Positions 25,166 to 33,428 of a DNA stretch of 33,470 nt are shown here, piece after piece. Source of the stretch: Bacteroidales bacterium. Lineage in GTDB: Bacteria; Bacteroidota; Bacteroidia; Bacteroidales; F082. The notes under the pieces were generated by a model, which was not told the DNA's origin, ran no database searches, and was given only the letters and a program-made list of their open reading frames with translations. The stretch covers positions 1 through 33,470 of the forward strand of contig JAFGXS010000058.1 in NCBI GenBank assembly GCA_016936505.1, in the 5' to 3' direction. Each line of letters begins with the position of its first letter. Within the stretch, counting starts at the first letter, position 1. A program made the translations under genes and the position numbers.

Positions 25166-25525
25166 GATTTAATATTTTAAAGTTTTAAGCTGTATTTCAG
25201 TCCAAACAGTCAGAAAATCTTCATTTTTTACTTCATATTATCAAAAATTTCCTGATACGCCCCAAAATTATAACAAAAAACGGTCTGTTATTATTCAACC
25301 CAACAGGTAAAATCCAAATTTTTACCTGTTCTAAATTATCAACTAAGCCACTATAGTTCTCAAAATTAGAACCTTTAAACTATAATTTCAAGCCATGCGA
25401 ATCCGAAAACGATATTGTTATTTCAATATTTTACTGCAATTTTGCAAAATAAAACACCTTATGATTCTGAATTACCGAATCATTATAGTATTCTAATGCC
25501 ACACAAAATATAATATCATAATCTC
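25166..25525. promoter_or_regulatory. Divergent gltA-icd control region
   Basis: 360 nt without a gene. It contains a minus-strand -7 element TAATTTTG (25263-25270) for gltA. For icd it has a plus-strand -33/-7 pair, ATTG at 25414-25417 and CAATTTTG at 25437-25444, with the usual 19-nt gap. Three inverted repeats are present: AACAGGTAAAA / TTTTACCTGTT at 25302-25330 (11 bp, perfect), GTTCT / AGAAC at about 25356-25372, and ATGATTC / GAATCAT at 25461-25483 in the icd leader. The first lies between the two promoters and is the best operator candidate. Confidence 0.5.
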
Positions 25526-27763
25526 ATGAAAGAAAATTCATTTATAATTAACTGGACCAAAGTGGATGAAGCTCCTGCTTTGGCAAGTTATTCTTTTTTA
25601 CCTATTGCCCAGGCTTTCACAAAATCATCTAATGTTAACATTGTTACAAGCGACATCTCGCTGGCCGGAAGAATCCTTGCCAATTTTAACGACTACCTTA
25701 AGGAAAAACAGAAAACCGAAGATGCTCTTTCACAGTTAGGTGAAATGGTATTGGAACCCCATGCCAATATCATTAAACTACCCAACATCAGCGCTTCTGT
25801 TCCCCAGCTCAAAGAAGCCATTAAAGAATTACAATCCCAGGGCTATGCAGTACCTGACTATCCTGAGGAACCCAAAACAGATGAAGAAAAGAAACTTGCC
25901 GACAGATATTCCAAAGTTTTGGGTAGCGCGGTAAACCCCGTATTGCGCCAGGGTAACTCCGACCGCAGAGCAGCCGATTCTGTTAAGAAAAATGCCCAAA
26001 AGCATCCTCATCGACTGATGAAAGCTTATGCCAGCGACTGCAAATCTCATGTGACACATATGGATGCCGATGATTTTTACGGCAATGAAAAATCAGTGGT
26101 TACCGAAAAAGGAGTTGCCTTTAAAATTGAACTGATTGAGAGCAATGGAAATATCATTGTATTAAAAGACGGTTTAACATCCAAAGACGGGGAAGTATTA
26201 GACGGAACCTTCATGAACACAAAAGCCTTAAGAGCTTTTTACGCTAAAGCCATCAAAGAAACCAAAGAACAAAACCTGCTCTTTTCGCTGCACCTGAAAG
26301 CTACCATGATGAAGGTTTCTGATCCCGTTTTGTTTGGTCATGCTGTGGATGTGTTTTTCAGTGAAGTGTTTGAAAAATATTCAGAAGAACTGAACACGAT
26401 TGGCTTTAACCCCAATTTCGGATTAGGCGATCTGGAGAAAAAACTGGAAAAATTACCAGCCGAAAAAAGCGAAGAAATTAAAAAAGCATTACTGGAAGTT
26501 TTTGAATCAGGTCCCGATGTAGCCATGGTTGATTCAGCAAACGGAATCACCAACCTTCATGCCCCGAATAAGGTTATTATTGATGCATCCATGCCGGTAG
26601 TCATTAGAGACGGTGGCAAAATGTGGGGGGCCGACGATAAGCTTCACGAAACAATAGCTGTAATCCCCGACAGATCCTATTCCACCTTTTACCAGGTTGT
26701 AATGGACGACTGTAAAGCCAACGGCCAGTTTGATCCTTCTACTATGGGTAGTGTTTCAAACGTAGGGCTTATGGCTCAAAAAGCAGAAGAATACGGTTCA
26801 CACCCCACCACTTTTGAAATTCCTGCCAACGGTATTGTTAAAGTAGTTGACGCCAATGGAACCGTTTTAATGGAACATCAGGTTGAGAAAGGTGATGTTT
26901 GGAGAATGTCAAGAACCAAAGACCTTCCCATCAGAGATTGGGTGAAACTGGCAGTAAACAGGGCCAAATCAACAGGATTCCCCACCATTTTCTGGCTGGA
27001 CAAAAACAGGGCTCACGACGCGCAAATTATTAAAAAGGTAGAAACTTATTTGAAAGACCTCGACACAAGCGGTTTGGACATTAGTATTATGGCTCCTGAA
27101 GAGGCCATGTATGCAACCTTAAAAGAAGTAAGAAAAGGCAATAATGTTATTTCCGTTTCAGGTAATGTAATCAGAGATTATTTAACCGACCTGTTCCCTA
27201 TTCTTGAACTGGGAACCAGTGCCCGTATGCTTTCAATTGTTCCGTTAATTGCCGGAGGCGGTTTGTTTGAAACCGGAGCAGGCGGATCTGCACCCAAACA
27301 CGTACAACAGTTTTTGGAAGAAGGCCATTTAAGATGGGATTCATTGGGTGAGTTTTTAGCCCTGATGGTTTCACTTGAGTTCATGGGTGAAAAATTTAAC
27401 GACAGTCGCCTGCTGGTTCTTTCGAAAGCTCTGGACAAGGGCGTTGAAACCTATCTTGAAAATGAAAAATCACCTTCCAGAAAAGTGGGAGAAATCGACA
27501 ACCGGGGAAGTCATTTTTACCTGGCCATGTATTGGGCAGCAGCTTTGGCTGAACAAAATGATGATCAGGAACTGAAAGCACAGTTTACTGAAATATCAAA
27601 TCAGTTATCCGGCTTTGAAAAGACAATTGTTAATGAAATCATGGCATCAGAAGGAAAGCCAACCGATATCGGCGGATATTATCTGCCCAACGATGTAATG
27701 GCTGACAAAGCCATGCGCCCCAGCGCCACACTGAACAAGATTATTGACAATATTATTGCCTAA
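25526..27763 (+). CDS. icd: NADP-dependent isocitrate dehydrogenase, monomeric type
   Basis: Oxidatively decarboxylates isocitrate to 2-oxoglutarate, making NADPH. The 745-residue length and the start [18 protein letters not shown] are diagnostic of the single-chain IDH-II class rather than the ~420-residue dimeric enzyme. [18 protein letters not shown] (131-148) is the substrate-binding block, with Ser, Asn and Arg residues known to contact isocitrate. [24 protein letters not shown] (from about 335) and [30 protein letters not shown] (from about 562) are other class blocks. It is divergent from gltA and followed by its own terminator. Confidence 0.97.
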   Translation: MKENSFIINWTKVDEAPALASYSFLPIAQAFTKSSNVNIVTSDISLAGRILANFNDYLKEKQKTEDALSQLGEMVLEPHANIIKLPNISASVPQLKEAIKELQSQGYAVPDYPEEPKTDEEKKLADRYSKVLGSAVNPVLRQGNSDRRAADSVKKNAQKHPHRLMKAYASDCKSHVTHMDADDFYGNEKSVVTEKGVAFKIELIESNGNIIVLKDGLTSKDGEVLDGTFMNTKALRAFYAKAIKETKEQNLLFSLHLKATMMKVSDPVLFGHAVDVFFSEVFEKYSEELNTIGFNPNFGLGDLEKKLEKLPAEKSEEIKKALLEVFESGPDVAMVDSANGITNLHAPNKVIIDASMPVVIRDGGKMWGADDKLHETIAVIPDRSYSTFYQVVMDDCKANGQFDPSTMGSVSNVGLMAQKAEEYGSHPTTFEIPANGIVKVVDANGTVLMEHQVEKGDVWRMSRTKDLPIRDWVKLAVNRAKSTGFPTIFWLDKNRAHDAQIIKKVETYLKDLDTSGLDISIMAPEEAMYATLKEVRKGNNVISVSGNVIRDYLTDLFPILELGTSARMLSIVPLIAGGGLFETGAGGSAPKHVQQFLEEGHLRWDSLGEFLALMVSLEFMGEKFNDSRLLVLSKALDKGVETYLENEKSPSRKVGEIDNRGSHFYLAMYWAAALAEQNDDQELKAQFTEISNQLSGFEKTIVNEIMASEGKPTDIGGYYLPNDVMADKAMRPSATLNKIIDNIIA

Positions 27764-27799
27764 GCGATAGTAAGAGTTTCTTACACTCGTTATCATCTG

Positions 27800-27843
27800 A
27801 TCATTGCCATTTGGTTCTTTTAAAGATACCGGATGGCAATGAT
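27800..27843 (+). terminator. Terminator after icd
   Basis: 11-bp perfect stem ATCATTGCCAT / ATGGCAATGAT, extended inward by four pairs including two G-U, followed by TATTTTATAG. It begins about 36 nt after the icd stop. Confidence 0.75.
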
Positions 27844-27876
27844 TATTTTATAGAATAGGTTCTGCTACTTTAATGA

Positions 27877-28032
27877 CTATGGTGATTCAATGAATAGATA
27901 TGGATCGTCCATACTTTTTAATTCTCTCTCCAACAGAATTTCCCCATTTACCGATAAAACTCCGCCGGTTACCGAATATTTGTTTCCCGTGGAGACATTT
28001 GCACATAATTTTGCTTCATAATCTTTAAAAAT
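27877..28032 (-). pseudogene. Possible gene remnant between icd and the PspC gene
   Basis: A minus-strand frame open for about 50 codons, ending with TAG at 27877-27879, reads like ordinary protein (for example GGVLSVNGEILLEREL, then MDDPYLFIESP at the end) but has no ATG and a stop codon just upstream. A plus-strand frame of 43 codons with ATG at 27890 covers the same bases. Either could be chance. I recognise no family, so this is a low-confidence remnant. Confidence 0.2.
27979..28013 (+). promoter_or_regulatory. Predicted promoter of the PspC operon
   Basis: TAATTTTG at 28006-28013 is a full match to TAnnTTTG, 27 nt before the ATG at 28041. TTTG at 27979-27982 is 23 nt upstream, slightly farther than the usual 19-21. 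Confidence 0.5.
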
Positions 28033-28040
28033 CTATTGAG

Positions 28041-28517
28041 ATGGGAACAACAAAAAAACTCTACCGCAATCAAAACAATAAAGTCATCGGGGGTGTAGCC
28101 TCAGGATTGGCTGACTATTTTGAAGTAGATGTGGTAATTTTCAGACTAATCTTCGTATTACTGGCCCTGGTTGGCGGTGGTGGTGTTTTAGGATACATTA
28201 TCTTATGGATTGTGGTTCCTTCCAACCCCCAACAGCATCAGTATCATTATGCCAACACAGGAGCCTCGGAACAAACACAACAGAATGCCGATACCAGTGA
28301 AAAAAAAAGTTCTGACGACAATCTAACTTCTACCGAAGTCGAAAAACATCCGGGTAATGGTGGGCTTACCGCCGGTATTATCCTGATCTTTTTCGGCTTA
28401 TTCTTTCTCGCCACCCGCATGGTACCCTGGTTCAGATTCCACGATTTCTGGCCCCTCTTACTCATCATAGGCGGTGTATTTATTATCGAACCCAATTTGC
28501 TTAAATCCAAAAAATAA
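28041..28517 (+). CDS. PspC-domain membrane protein
   Basis: 158 residues. The N-terminal PspC domain (about 5-62: KLYRNQNNKVIGGVASGLADYFEVDVVIFRL followed by a transmembrane helix ending WIVVPSNP, split here only for description) is characteristic. A polar Gln/Ser/Asp linker (about 63-105) leads to two more hydrophobic segments (about 109-125 and 137-150) with a WPLLLIIGG motif of the LiaI/DUF5668 type. PspC proteins sense or buffer inner-membrane stress. It is the first gene of a two-gene operon, 5 nt before the next. Confidence 0.88.
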   Translation: MGTTKKLYRNQNNKVIGGVASGLADYFEVDVVIFRLIFVLLALVGGGGVLGYIILWIVVPSNPQQHQYHYANTGASEQTQQNADTSEKKSSDDNLTSTEVEKHPGNGGLTAGIILIFFGLFFLATRMVPWFRFHDFWPLLLIIGGVFIIEPNLLKSKK

Positions 28518-28522
28518 ACATC

Positions 28523-29449
28523 ATGAAATTCAAGAACGTTTTTTGGGGACTGATCCTCATCATCATCGGAACCTTATTAATTGGCCGGAACACCGGTGTT
28601 ATCGACTTCGACTGGTACAACTTTGTACGGCTATGGCCTGTAATCTTTATCCTCTGGGGAATTTCTGTATTGCCCATCAGGGAAATTGCCAAAGTTGTGT
28701 TACTGGTTATTGTTCTGACAGGCTCAACATGGTTTGTCATCGACGGTCCCAGAAGCTCCTTCTTCCACAACTTTGAATATACTTTCAGCGACAACGATAC
28801 CGACGTAACACAATACAAAAACAGTCAGAAGTTCACAGTACCTTACGACACTGCCGTTCAAAACGCAATGGTAAGCCTTGATGCTGCTGCCGGTAGTTTC
28901 AGAATTGACGAACCCAGCGATGACTTGCTGAGCTTTTCACAACTGAACAACGAAAGCAATTCAAAATACAAATATTCTGTCGACACCAACAACGACCAGA
29001 CCAACATCAGAATTAAAGAAGATAAAGATGTTGTGTTTTTTGATGGCGACAACAAGCACAAAAAAGTGGACATCAAACTCAATACCAATCCTGTTTGGAG
29101 TATTTACCTTGATGCAGGAGCCAGTGCTGTTGACTTCGACCTGAGACCTTTTAAAGTGGAAAAACTGGATATCGATGGCGGTGCCGGTTCCTTTAAAATT
29201 ACTTTGGGTGATAAGAACCCTGAAACCCATGTAAAACTGGATGCCGGAGCTTCGTCAATTACTCTTAAAATTCCACAAACAGCAGGCTGCGACTTACGTC
29301 TTTCAGCCATACTTTCAGGAAAAAACATCAATGGTTTCAGAAAAATCAGTAGTGGTCATTATCAAACCGACAACTACGATACTGCCAAACAAAAAATATC
29401 AATGAACGTTGACGCAGCTGTTTCCAGCTTCACCGTCATTCGTTACTAA
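28523..29449 (+). CDS. LiaF-like membrane protein with beta-repeat C-terminal domain
   Basis: 308 residues in the same operon as the PspC protein. There are three N-terminal hydrophobic segments (about 6-20, 36-50, 55-73). The first pair repeats the GLILIIIGTLLIGRN...WPVIFILWG pattern of LiaI/LiaF-type proteins. The soluble C-terminal half contains five copies of a short motif of the form L/I/V-D-A/G-x-A/V-x-S, each starting a beta strand: at 119 (LDAAAGSFRI), 196 (LDAGASAVDFDL), 217 (IDGGAGSFKITL), 239 (LDAGASSITLKI) and 296 (VDAAVSSFTVI). This suggests a stacked beta-helix or 'toast-rack' fold facing the periplasm. Likely role: cell-envelope stress sensing together with PspC. The partner kinase or sigma factor is not in the window. 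Confidence 0.85.
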   Translation: MKFKNVFWGLILIIIGTLLIGRNTGVIDFDWYNFVRLWPVIFILWGISVLPIREIAKVVLLVIVLTGSTWFVIDGPRSSFFHNFEYTFSDNDTDVTQYKNSQKFTVPYDTAVQNAMVSLDAAAGSFRIDEPSDDLLSFSQLNNESNSKYKYSVDTNNDQTNIRIKEDKDVVFFDGDNKHKKVDIKLNTNPVWSIYLDAGASAVDFDLRPFKVEKLDIDGGAGSFKITLGDKNPETHVKLDAGASSITLKIPQTAGCDLRLSAILSGKNINGFRKISSGHYQTDNYDTAKQKISMNVDAAVSSFTVIRY

Positions 29450-29472
29450 TACTATACTTCTCCTTAGTTATG

Positions 29473-29506
29473 AAAGGCTGTCAGCTAAATGCTGGTGGCC
29501 TTTTTT
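29473..29506 (+). terminator. Terminator of the PspC/LiaF operon
   Basis: 13-bp stem AAAGGCTGTCAGC / GCTGGTGGCCTTT with three G-U pairs and a 5-nt loop, followed by a run of T. It begins 24 nt after the stop codon. Confidence 0.85.
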
Positions 29507-29510
29507 AATG

Positions 29511-29538
29511 AAAAATGAAGAATGAAAAATTAAAACTG
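29511..29538. repeat. Heptamer tandem repeat (ATGAAAA type)
   Basis: Four units of period 7: ATGAAAA, ATGAAGA, ATGAAAA, ATTAAAA. Its reverse complement resembles the tract at 30137-30185, so the two tracts face each other across about 600 nt. Confidence 0.6.
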
Positions 29539-29541
29539 AAC

Positions 29542-29656
29542 CCGTCGTCATCCTATGTTTGAGAGTCCGATTTATCGGGAGAAGCAATCTATTTGTTTAC
29601 ATTATTCCTGTTTCAATAACAGATCGCTTCATCGTTCCTCCTCGCGATAGTGACGG
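29542..29656. mobile_element. Degenerate MITE/REP-like palindromic element
   Basis: Starts CCGTCGTCATCC and ends GTGACGG. Inside, GAAGCAATCT (29581-29590) faces AGATCGCTTC (29621-29630). Read inward from the right, the arm gives GCGAGGAGGAACGATGAAGC. This fits the widespread GTCATTGCGAGGAACGAAGCAATCT class of small palindromic intergenic elements seen in many Bacteroidota and other bacteria. The arms have diverged from each other, so the copy looks old. No target-site duplication could be recognised. Confidence 0.55.
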
Positions 29657-29873
29657 TATTTTTGTTGTTACATGATCTGGTACAAACCTTTGGTCCCAGA
29701 CCTCAAAATTACAATATAAAATAATTTATCCTTTGATAAAAAGCCTACCAACAGCAAAAAGCTAAGAACCATTTTTCATTTCTTAAAATCCTCTAAGTGA
29801 CAGTACTTTTTTAAGAATATTACTTATGCCAAATCCGGTATTCCTCCTGTCTGCCTCCGGGGTAAGTCATAGG

Positions 29874-29928
29874 TTCCTTCGAAGTTCCTTCGTAGTTAAT
29901 TCGAAGTTAACTCGTATTTTATTCGAAA
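29874..29928. repeat. Five tandem 11-bp repeats
   Basis: TTCCTTCGAAG, TTCCTTCGTAG, TTAATTCGAAG, TTAACTCGTAT, TTTATTCGAAA. Each unit keeps the TCG core at the same place, about one helical turn apart, and some units contain the palindrome TTCGAA. Confidence 0.65.
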
Positions 29929-30136
29929 AAAACCGAATAAACTTTGTTTTAACTTCGTAATTATTATGTTTAAATTATAGCCTTAGTATAGAGGCACACC
30001 GGAGGATAATACTTAATGTCCTCCCGTAAATAGCAAAATCGTCCACTGATGAATCTATTTTATTTCGGTCCAAGCAAACGCTGGAACCAGTTAATGATTT
30101 AAGATTGTCAATAAACGACAACCAAAAATTTATCAT

Positions 30137-30185
30137 TTTTCACTTTTCACTTTTCATTCTTAATTTTTCATTCCTCATTCCTTAA
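30137..30185. repeat. Heptamer tandem repeat (TTTTCAC/TTTTCAT type)
   Basis: About seven units of period 7, including TTTTCAC, TTTTCAC, TTTTCAT, TCTTAAT, TTTTCAT, TCCTCAT. It is the opposite-strand counterpart of the 29511-29538 tract. Confidence 0.55.
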
Positions 30186-30257
30186 TATTCCTTTACTTTG
30201 CAGACTTTTTCAAACTTTTCCTGTTCAGGAAGATTTTATTGAATTTCGAAGCATACG

Positions 30258-32288
30258 ATGAATATCATACCGCCAAAAGCTAAAAAAGAAGAACATTTAA
30301 TCACGGTTCACGGTCATACACGAATTGATCCTTATTTCTGGCTCAACCAAAGGAAAAACAAGGAGGTAATCCACTATTTAAAAGCTGAAAATAAATACAC
30401 CGATGAGGTTTTAAATGAGCCTACCCGAAATCTGCAAAAACAGCTTTTTAAGGAAATCAAAAGCCGCATTCCGAAAACCGATGTGGATGTGCCTTATCTG
30501 ATGCATGGTTATGAATACTACAGCCGCTTTGATGAGGGAAAAGAATATGAACTCCATTGCCGAAAGAAAAACGGTTCAGAAGAAGTTGTTCTTGACGAAA
30601 ATGAACTGGCAGGAAATTTAGAGTACTTCGACCTGGGAAACTGGGAAATAAGCCCCGACAATCATCTGGTGGCATTTGCAGTAGATACTGTGAGCCGCAG
30701 AAAATATACCTTGCGATTTAAGAATCTTTCGACCGGCGAATATTTTGAAGATGAAATTCCTGACACATCAGGAGACATGGCCTGGGCTAACGACAACAAA
30801 ACTATTTTTTACGCGCAAAAAGACGACACCCTCAGGGCAAGTAAACTTTTTATGCATGTGCTGGGAACCCCGTTTTCTGAAGATAAGCTTATCATTTTTG
30901 AAGAAGACCCAACATTTGATATCAATATTTTCAAAAGCAAATCGAACCAATACATTTTTGTTTCTTCCGAATCGACCCTGTCAACCGAATATAGGATTCT
31001 GGATGCCGATTTTCCTGAAAAGGATTTCACGCTCTTTCAACAACGTTTAAATGATGTTGAATACCATATTAATCATCAGGGTAACCGATTTCTGATCCGA
31101 ACCAATTATGATGCAGAAAATTTCAGAGTGATGGAAACATCGCTCACGGAAACCAACATCGAACACTGGAAAGAAGCTGTAGCCTACAATCCTGATATTT
31201 TTGTGGAAGATCTGGAAGTATTTGCCCGCTTTTTCTGTGTTCAGGAAAAACATCAGGGACTAACACAAATCAGGATAATCAACGACGGAGAGAAATACAT
31301 CCACTTCGATGAAGACGATTACTACACCTTCTTTGATGACAATTATGATTATGGAAGTAATTTCCTTCGGTTTGGCTACACTTCTCTGAAAACACCCGCA
31401 ACTATTTACGATTACAACCCGGAAACCGATGAAAAAACACAAAGGAAGCAACAGGAAGTTGTCGGTTCATATAATCCTGAAGATTATGAAACCAAACGAA
31501 TTAACGTAAAGGTAAGAGATGGGGTGAAGGTTCCTGTGAGTATGGTCTATAAAAAAGGATTTCAACCCGAAGGCAGTCACCCGCTGTTGCTTTATGGTTA
31601 CGGTTCATACGGAATTAACATTGAATCTACCTTCAGGTCGCCGCGAATTAGTCTGCTAAACCGTGGATTTGTTTTTGCGGTGGCGCACATCCGCGGCGGA
31701 CAGGAACTGGGAAGGCATTGGTATGAAGACGGGAAACTGTTGAAAAAGGAAAACACGTTTAATGATTTCATTGATGTAGCACAACACCTCATTGATAACA
31801 AATACACTTCCGGGGACAGGATTTTTGCCATGGGAGGCAGTGCCGGAGGTTTGCTGATGGGGGCAGTCATCAATCAGGCACCGCAATTATTTAAAGGTGT
31901 TATTGCTGCTGTTCCGTTTGTAGATGTGGTAACCACTATGCTGGACGATACCATTCCGCTCACCACCTTTGAATACGACGAATGGGGCAATCCCAACGAC
32001 AAAGAATATTACGACTACATATTGTCGTACTCGCCTTACGACCAGGTAAAACAACAGGACTACCCTGCCCTGCTCATCACCACGGGTTTACACGACAGTC
32101 AGGTACAATACTGGGAACCGGCCAAGTGGACAGCAAAGCTGCGCGAAATGAAAACAGACAATAACTTACTTTTGCTTCATACACAAATGAAATACGGGCA
32201 CGGAGGTGCTTCGGGAAGGTTTGAACCGTACAAGGAAACCGCTATGGAGTATGCTTTTATGCTTCATTTGCTGGAAAATGACAAATAA
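30258..32288 (+). CDS. ptrB: Oligopeptidase B (S9A prolyl-oligopeptidase family)
   Basis: A cytoplasmic serine peptidase cleaving short peptides after basic residues. 676 residues, no signal peptide. N-terminal PPKAKKEEHLITVHGHTRIDPYFWL (5-29, described as one block) is typical of oligopeptidase B. The beta-propeller spans about 75-400 and the alpha/beta-hydrolase domain about 405-676. Catalytic triad: S528 in GGSAGG, D613 in GLHDSQV, H648 in KYGHGGASGRF. These sit four positions before the S532/D617/H652 numbering I recall for the E. coli enzyme, a close length match. A poor -7-like TTACTTTG lies at about 30193-30200. It is followed after 46 nt by the GT9 gene. Confidence 0.94.
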   Translation: MNIIPPKAKKEEHLITVHGHTRIDPYFWLNQRKNKEVIHYLKAENKYTDEVLNEPTRNLQKQLFKEIKSRIPKTDVDVPYLMHGYEYYSRFDEGKEYELHCRKKNGSEEVVLDENELAGNLEYFDLGNWEISPDNHLVAFAVDTVSRRKYTLRFKNLSTGEYFEDEIPDTSGDMAWANDNKTIFYAQKDDTLRASKLFMHVLGTPFSEDKLIIFEEDPTFDINIFKSKSNQYIFVSSESTLSTEYRILDADFPEKDFTLFQQRLNDVEYHINHQGNRFLIRTNYDAENFRVMETSLTETNIEHWKEAVAYNPDIFVEDLEVFARFFCVQEKHQGLTQIRIINDGEKYIHFDEDDYYTFFDDNYDYGSNFLRFGYTSLKTPATIYDYNPETDEKTQRKQQEVVGSYNPEDYETKRINVKVRDGVKVPVSMVYKKGFQPEGSHPLLLYGYGSYGINIESTFRSPRISLLNRGFVFAVAHIRGGQELGRHWYEDGKLLKKENTFNDFIDVAQHLIDNKYTSGDRIFAMGGSAGGLLMGAVINQAPQLFKGVIAAVPFVDVVTTMLDDTIPLTTFEYDEWGNPNDKEYYDYILSYSPYDQVKQQDYPALLITTGLHDSQVQYWEPAKWTAKLREMKTDNNLLLLHTQMKYGHGGASGRFEPYKETAMEYAFMLHLLENDK

Positions 32289-32292
32289 AATT

Positions 32293-32321
32293 TTTGCACC
32301 TTATTTATAGTTTTATTTTTG
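32293..32321 (+). promoter_or_regulatory. Predicted promoter of the GT9 gene
   Basis: TTTG at 32293-32296, 17 nt, then TATTTTTG at 32314-32321. The -7 match is complete. Transcription would start only a few bases before the TTG start codon at 32335, giving a nearly leaderless mRNA. Confidence 0.45.
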
Positions 32322-32334
32322 TAAAAAACACCGT

Positions 32335-33327
32335 TTGAAAAAAATCCTCATCATACAAACTGCCAGTCTGGGCGATGTAGTGCTGGCCACTCCCGTTATC
32401 GAATGTTTGAGCGCTACCTATCCCAAAGCCAAAATCGACTTTTTGCTGAAGTACGGCTATGAAAGCATTTTCAGGCATCATCCCAAGCTGCATCATGTAA
32501 TCGTTTGGGACAAAACCGAGAAAAAGTATGAAAAACTCAGGGAGCTCATCAAAATTATCAGGGAGAACAAGTACGATGCGGTAATCAATCTTCAGCGGTT
32601 TGCTGCTTCGGGTTTAATGACTGCGCTTTCAGGTTCTAAAGTCAGGATTGGTTTCAACAAAAACCCTTTATCGCTCTTCTTCACAAAAAGAGTAAAGCAT
32701 CACATCGGGACAAAGAAAAACCTACCGCACGAAACCGAAAGAAACCTGAAACTGGTGAAAAGCATTTCCGATTGCTCAGAAGCCAGGATGAAACTCTATC
32801 CGCAGCCCCACGACTATGCCCTGGTTTCGCAATACAAAACTTCGGCATACATCACCATTGCACCGGCATCGTTGTGGTTTACCAAACAATTTCCCACAGA
32901 AAAGTGGATTGAGTTTGCAGCCAAACTGGACAAAGACATCAGGATTTATTTTCTGGGTTCACCTAAAGAAAAAGAAGTCTGTGAAGAGATTATCGAAAAA
33001 TCAGGCCACACCAACAGCCTTAATTTATCAGGTGCATTGAGTTTTCTGGAGTCAGCGGCGTTAATGAAAGACGCCCAGATGAACTACATGAACGACTCGG
33101 CTCCCATGCATTTTGCCTCGGCAGTAAATGCAAAGACCTGCGTGGTGTATTGCTCCACGATTCCCGAGTTCGGGTTTGGTCCAAAAGCCGACGATGCCAT
33201 CATTATTCAAACCACTAAAGAACTCAGTTGTAAGCCCTGCGGATTGCACGGGCACAAAGCATGTCCGAAAAAACATTTCGATTGCGCCCAAACCATTGAA
33301 GTGAAACAGTTGTTAGATATTTTGTAA
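32335..33327 (+). CDS. ADP-heptose:LPS heptosyltransferase-like glycosyltransferase (GT9)
   Basis: Adds a heptose, or similar sugar, to the lipopolysaccharide core on the cytoplasmic face of the inner membrane. 330 residues. The amino end KKILIIQTASLGDVVLATP (2-20) is the GT9 hallmark and sits directly after a TTG start codon. No ATG is available upstream in frame, so the TTG is probably real. Other features: the NLQRFAAS segment near 85-92, ITIAPAS at 173-179 opening the second Rossmann domain, and NDSAPMHFA at 253-261, the nucleotide-sugar site corresponding to the usual DSGPMH. The cysteine-rich tail (CKPC...HKACPKKHFDC, about 299-317) is common in this family. The specific acceptor is unknown. 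Confidence 0.92.
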   Translation: MKKILIIQTASLGDVVLATPVIECLSATYPKAKIDFLLKYGYESIFRHHPKLHHVIVWDKTEKKYEKLRELIKIIRENKYDAVINLQRFAASGLMTALSGSKVRIGFNKNPLSLFFTKRVKHHIGTKKNLPHETERNLKLVKSISDCSEARMKLYPQPHDYALVSQYKTSAYITIAPASLWFTKQFPTEKWIEFAAKLDKDIRIYFLGSPKEKEVCEEIIEKSGHTNSLNLSGALSFLESAALMKDAQMNYMNDSAPMHFASAVNAKTCVVYCSTIPEFGFGPKADDAIIIQTTKELSCKPCGLHGHKACPKKHFDCAQTIEVKQLLDIL

Positions 33328-33396
33328 TCTCCCGCGCTATCGGATACAAACAAATCCTGATGACCAGAAAAAAATAAACAATTAAATGTTTAAAAC

Positions 33397-33428
33397 TTTG
33401 GTTGGTTGGAAAATAGTTACTATTTTTG
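33397..33428 (+). promoter_or_regulatory. Consensus promoter pointing off the right edge
   Basis: TTTG (33397-33400), 20 nt, TATTTTTG (33421-33428): the best -33/-7 pair in the window. Transcription would start near 33433-33436. The remaining bases to 33470 show no start codon in a recognisable gene, so the product lies outside the window. Confidence 0.65.

Larger units (their letters stand above)
29450..30257. other. Repeat-rich 808-nt intergenic region
   Basis: Contains, in order: a terminator (29473-29506), a heptamer-repeat tract (29511-29538), a degenerate MITE/REP-like palindrome (29542-29656), an AT-rich unassigned stretch, five 11-bp tandem repeats (29874-29928), and a second heptamer tract of opposite sense (30137-30185). 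I see no coding frame that looks real. A single CAAACG-like half-site at about 30075-30080 lacks its partner. Confidence 0.65.

Noticed and set aside
30074..30082. GCAAACGCT in the 29450-30257 gap
   Set aside because: Only a half-site; the second half does not match, and no glucan gene follows.
29511..30185. CRISPR array or composite transposon
   Set aside because: Repeat units are 7 or 11 bp with no spacers, and there is no transposase or cas gene. The facing heptamer tracts are low-complexity rather than true terminal inverted repeats.
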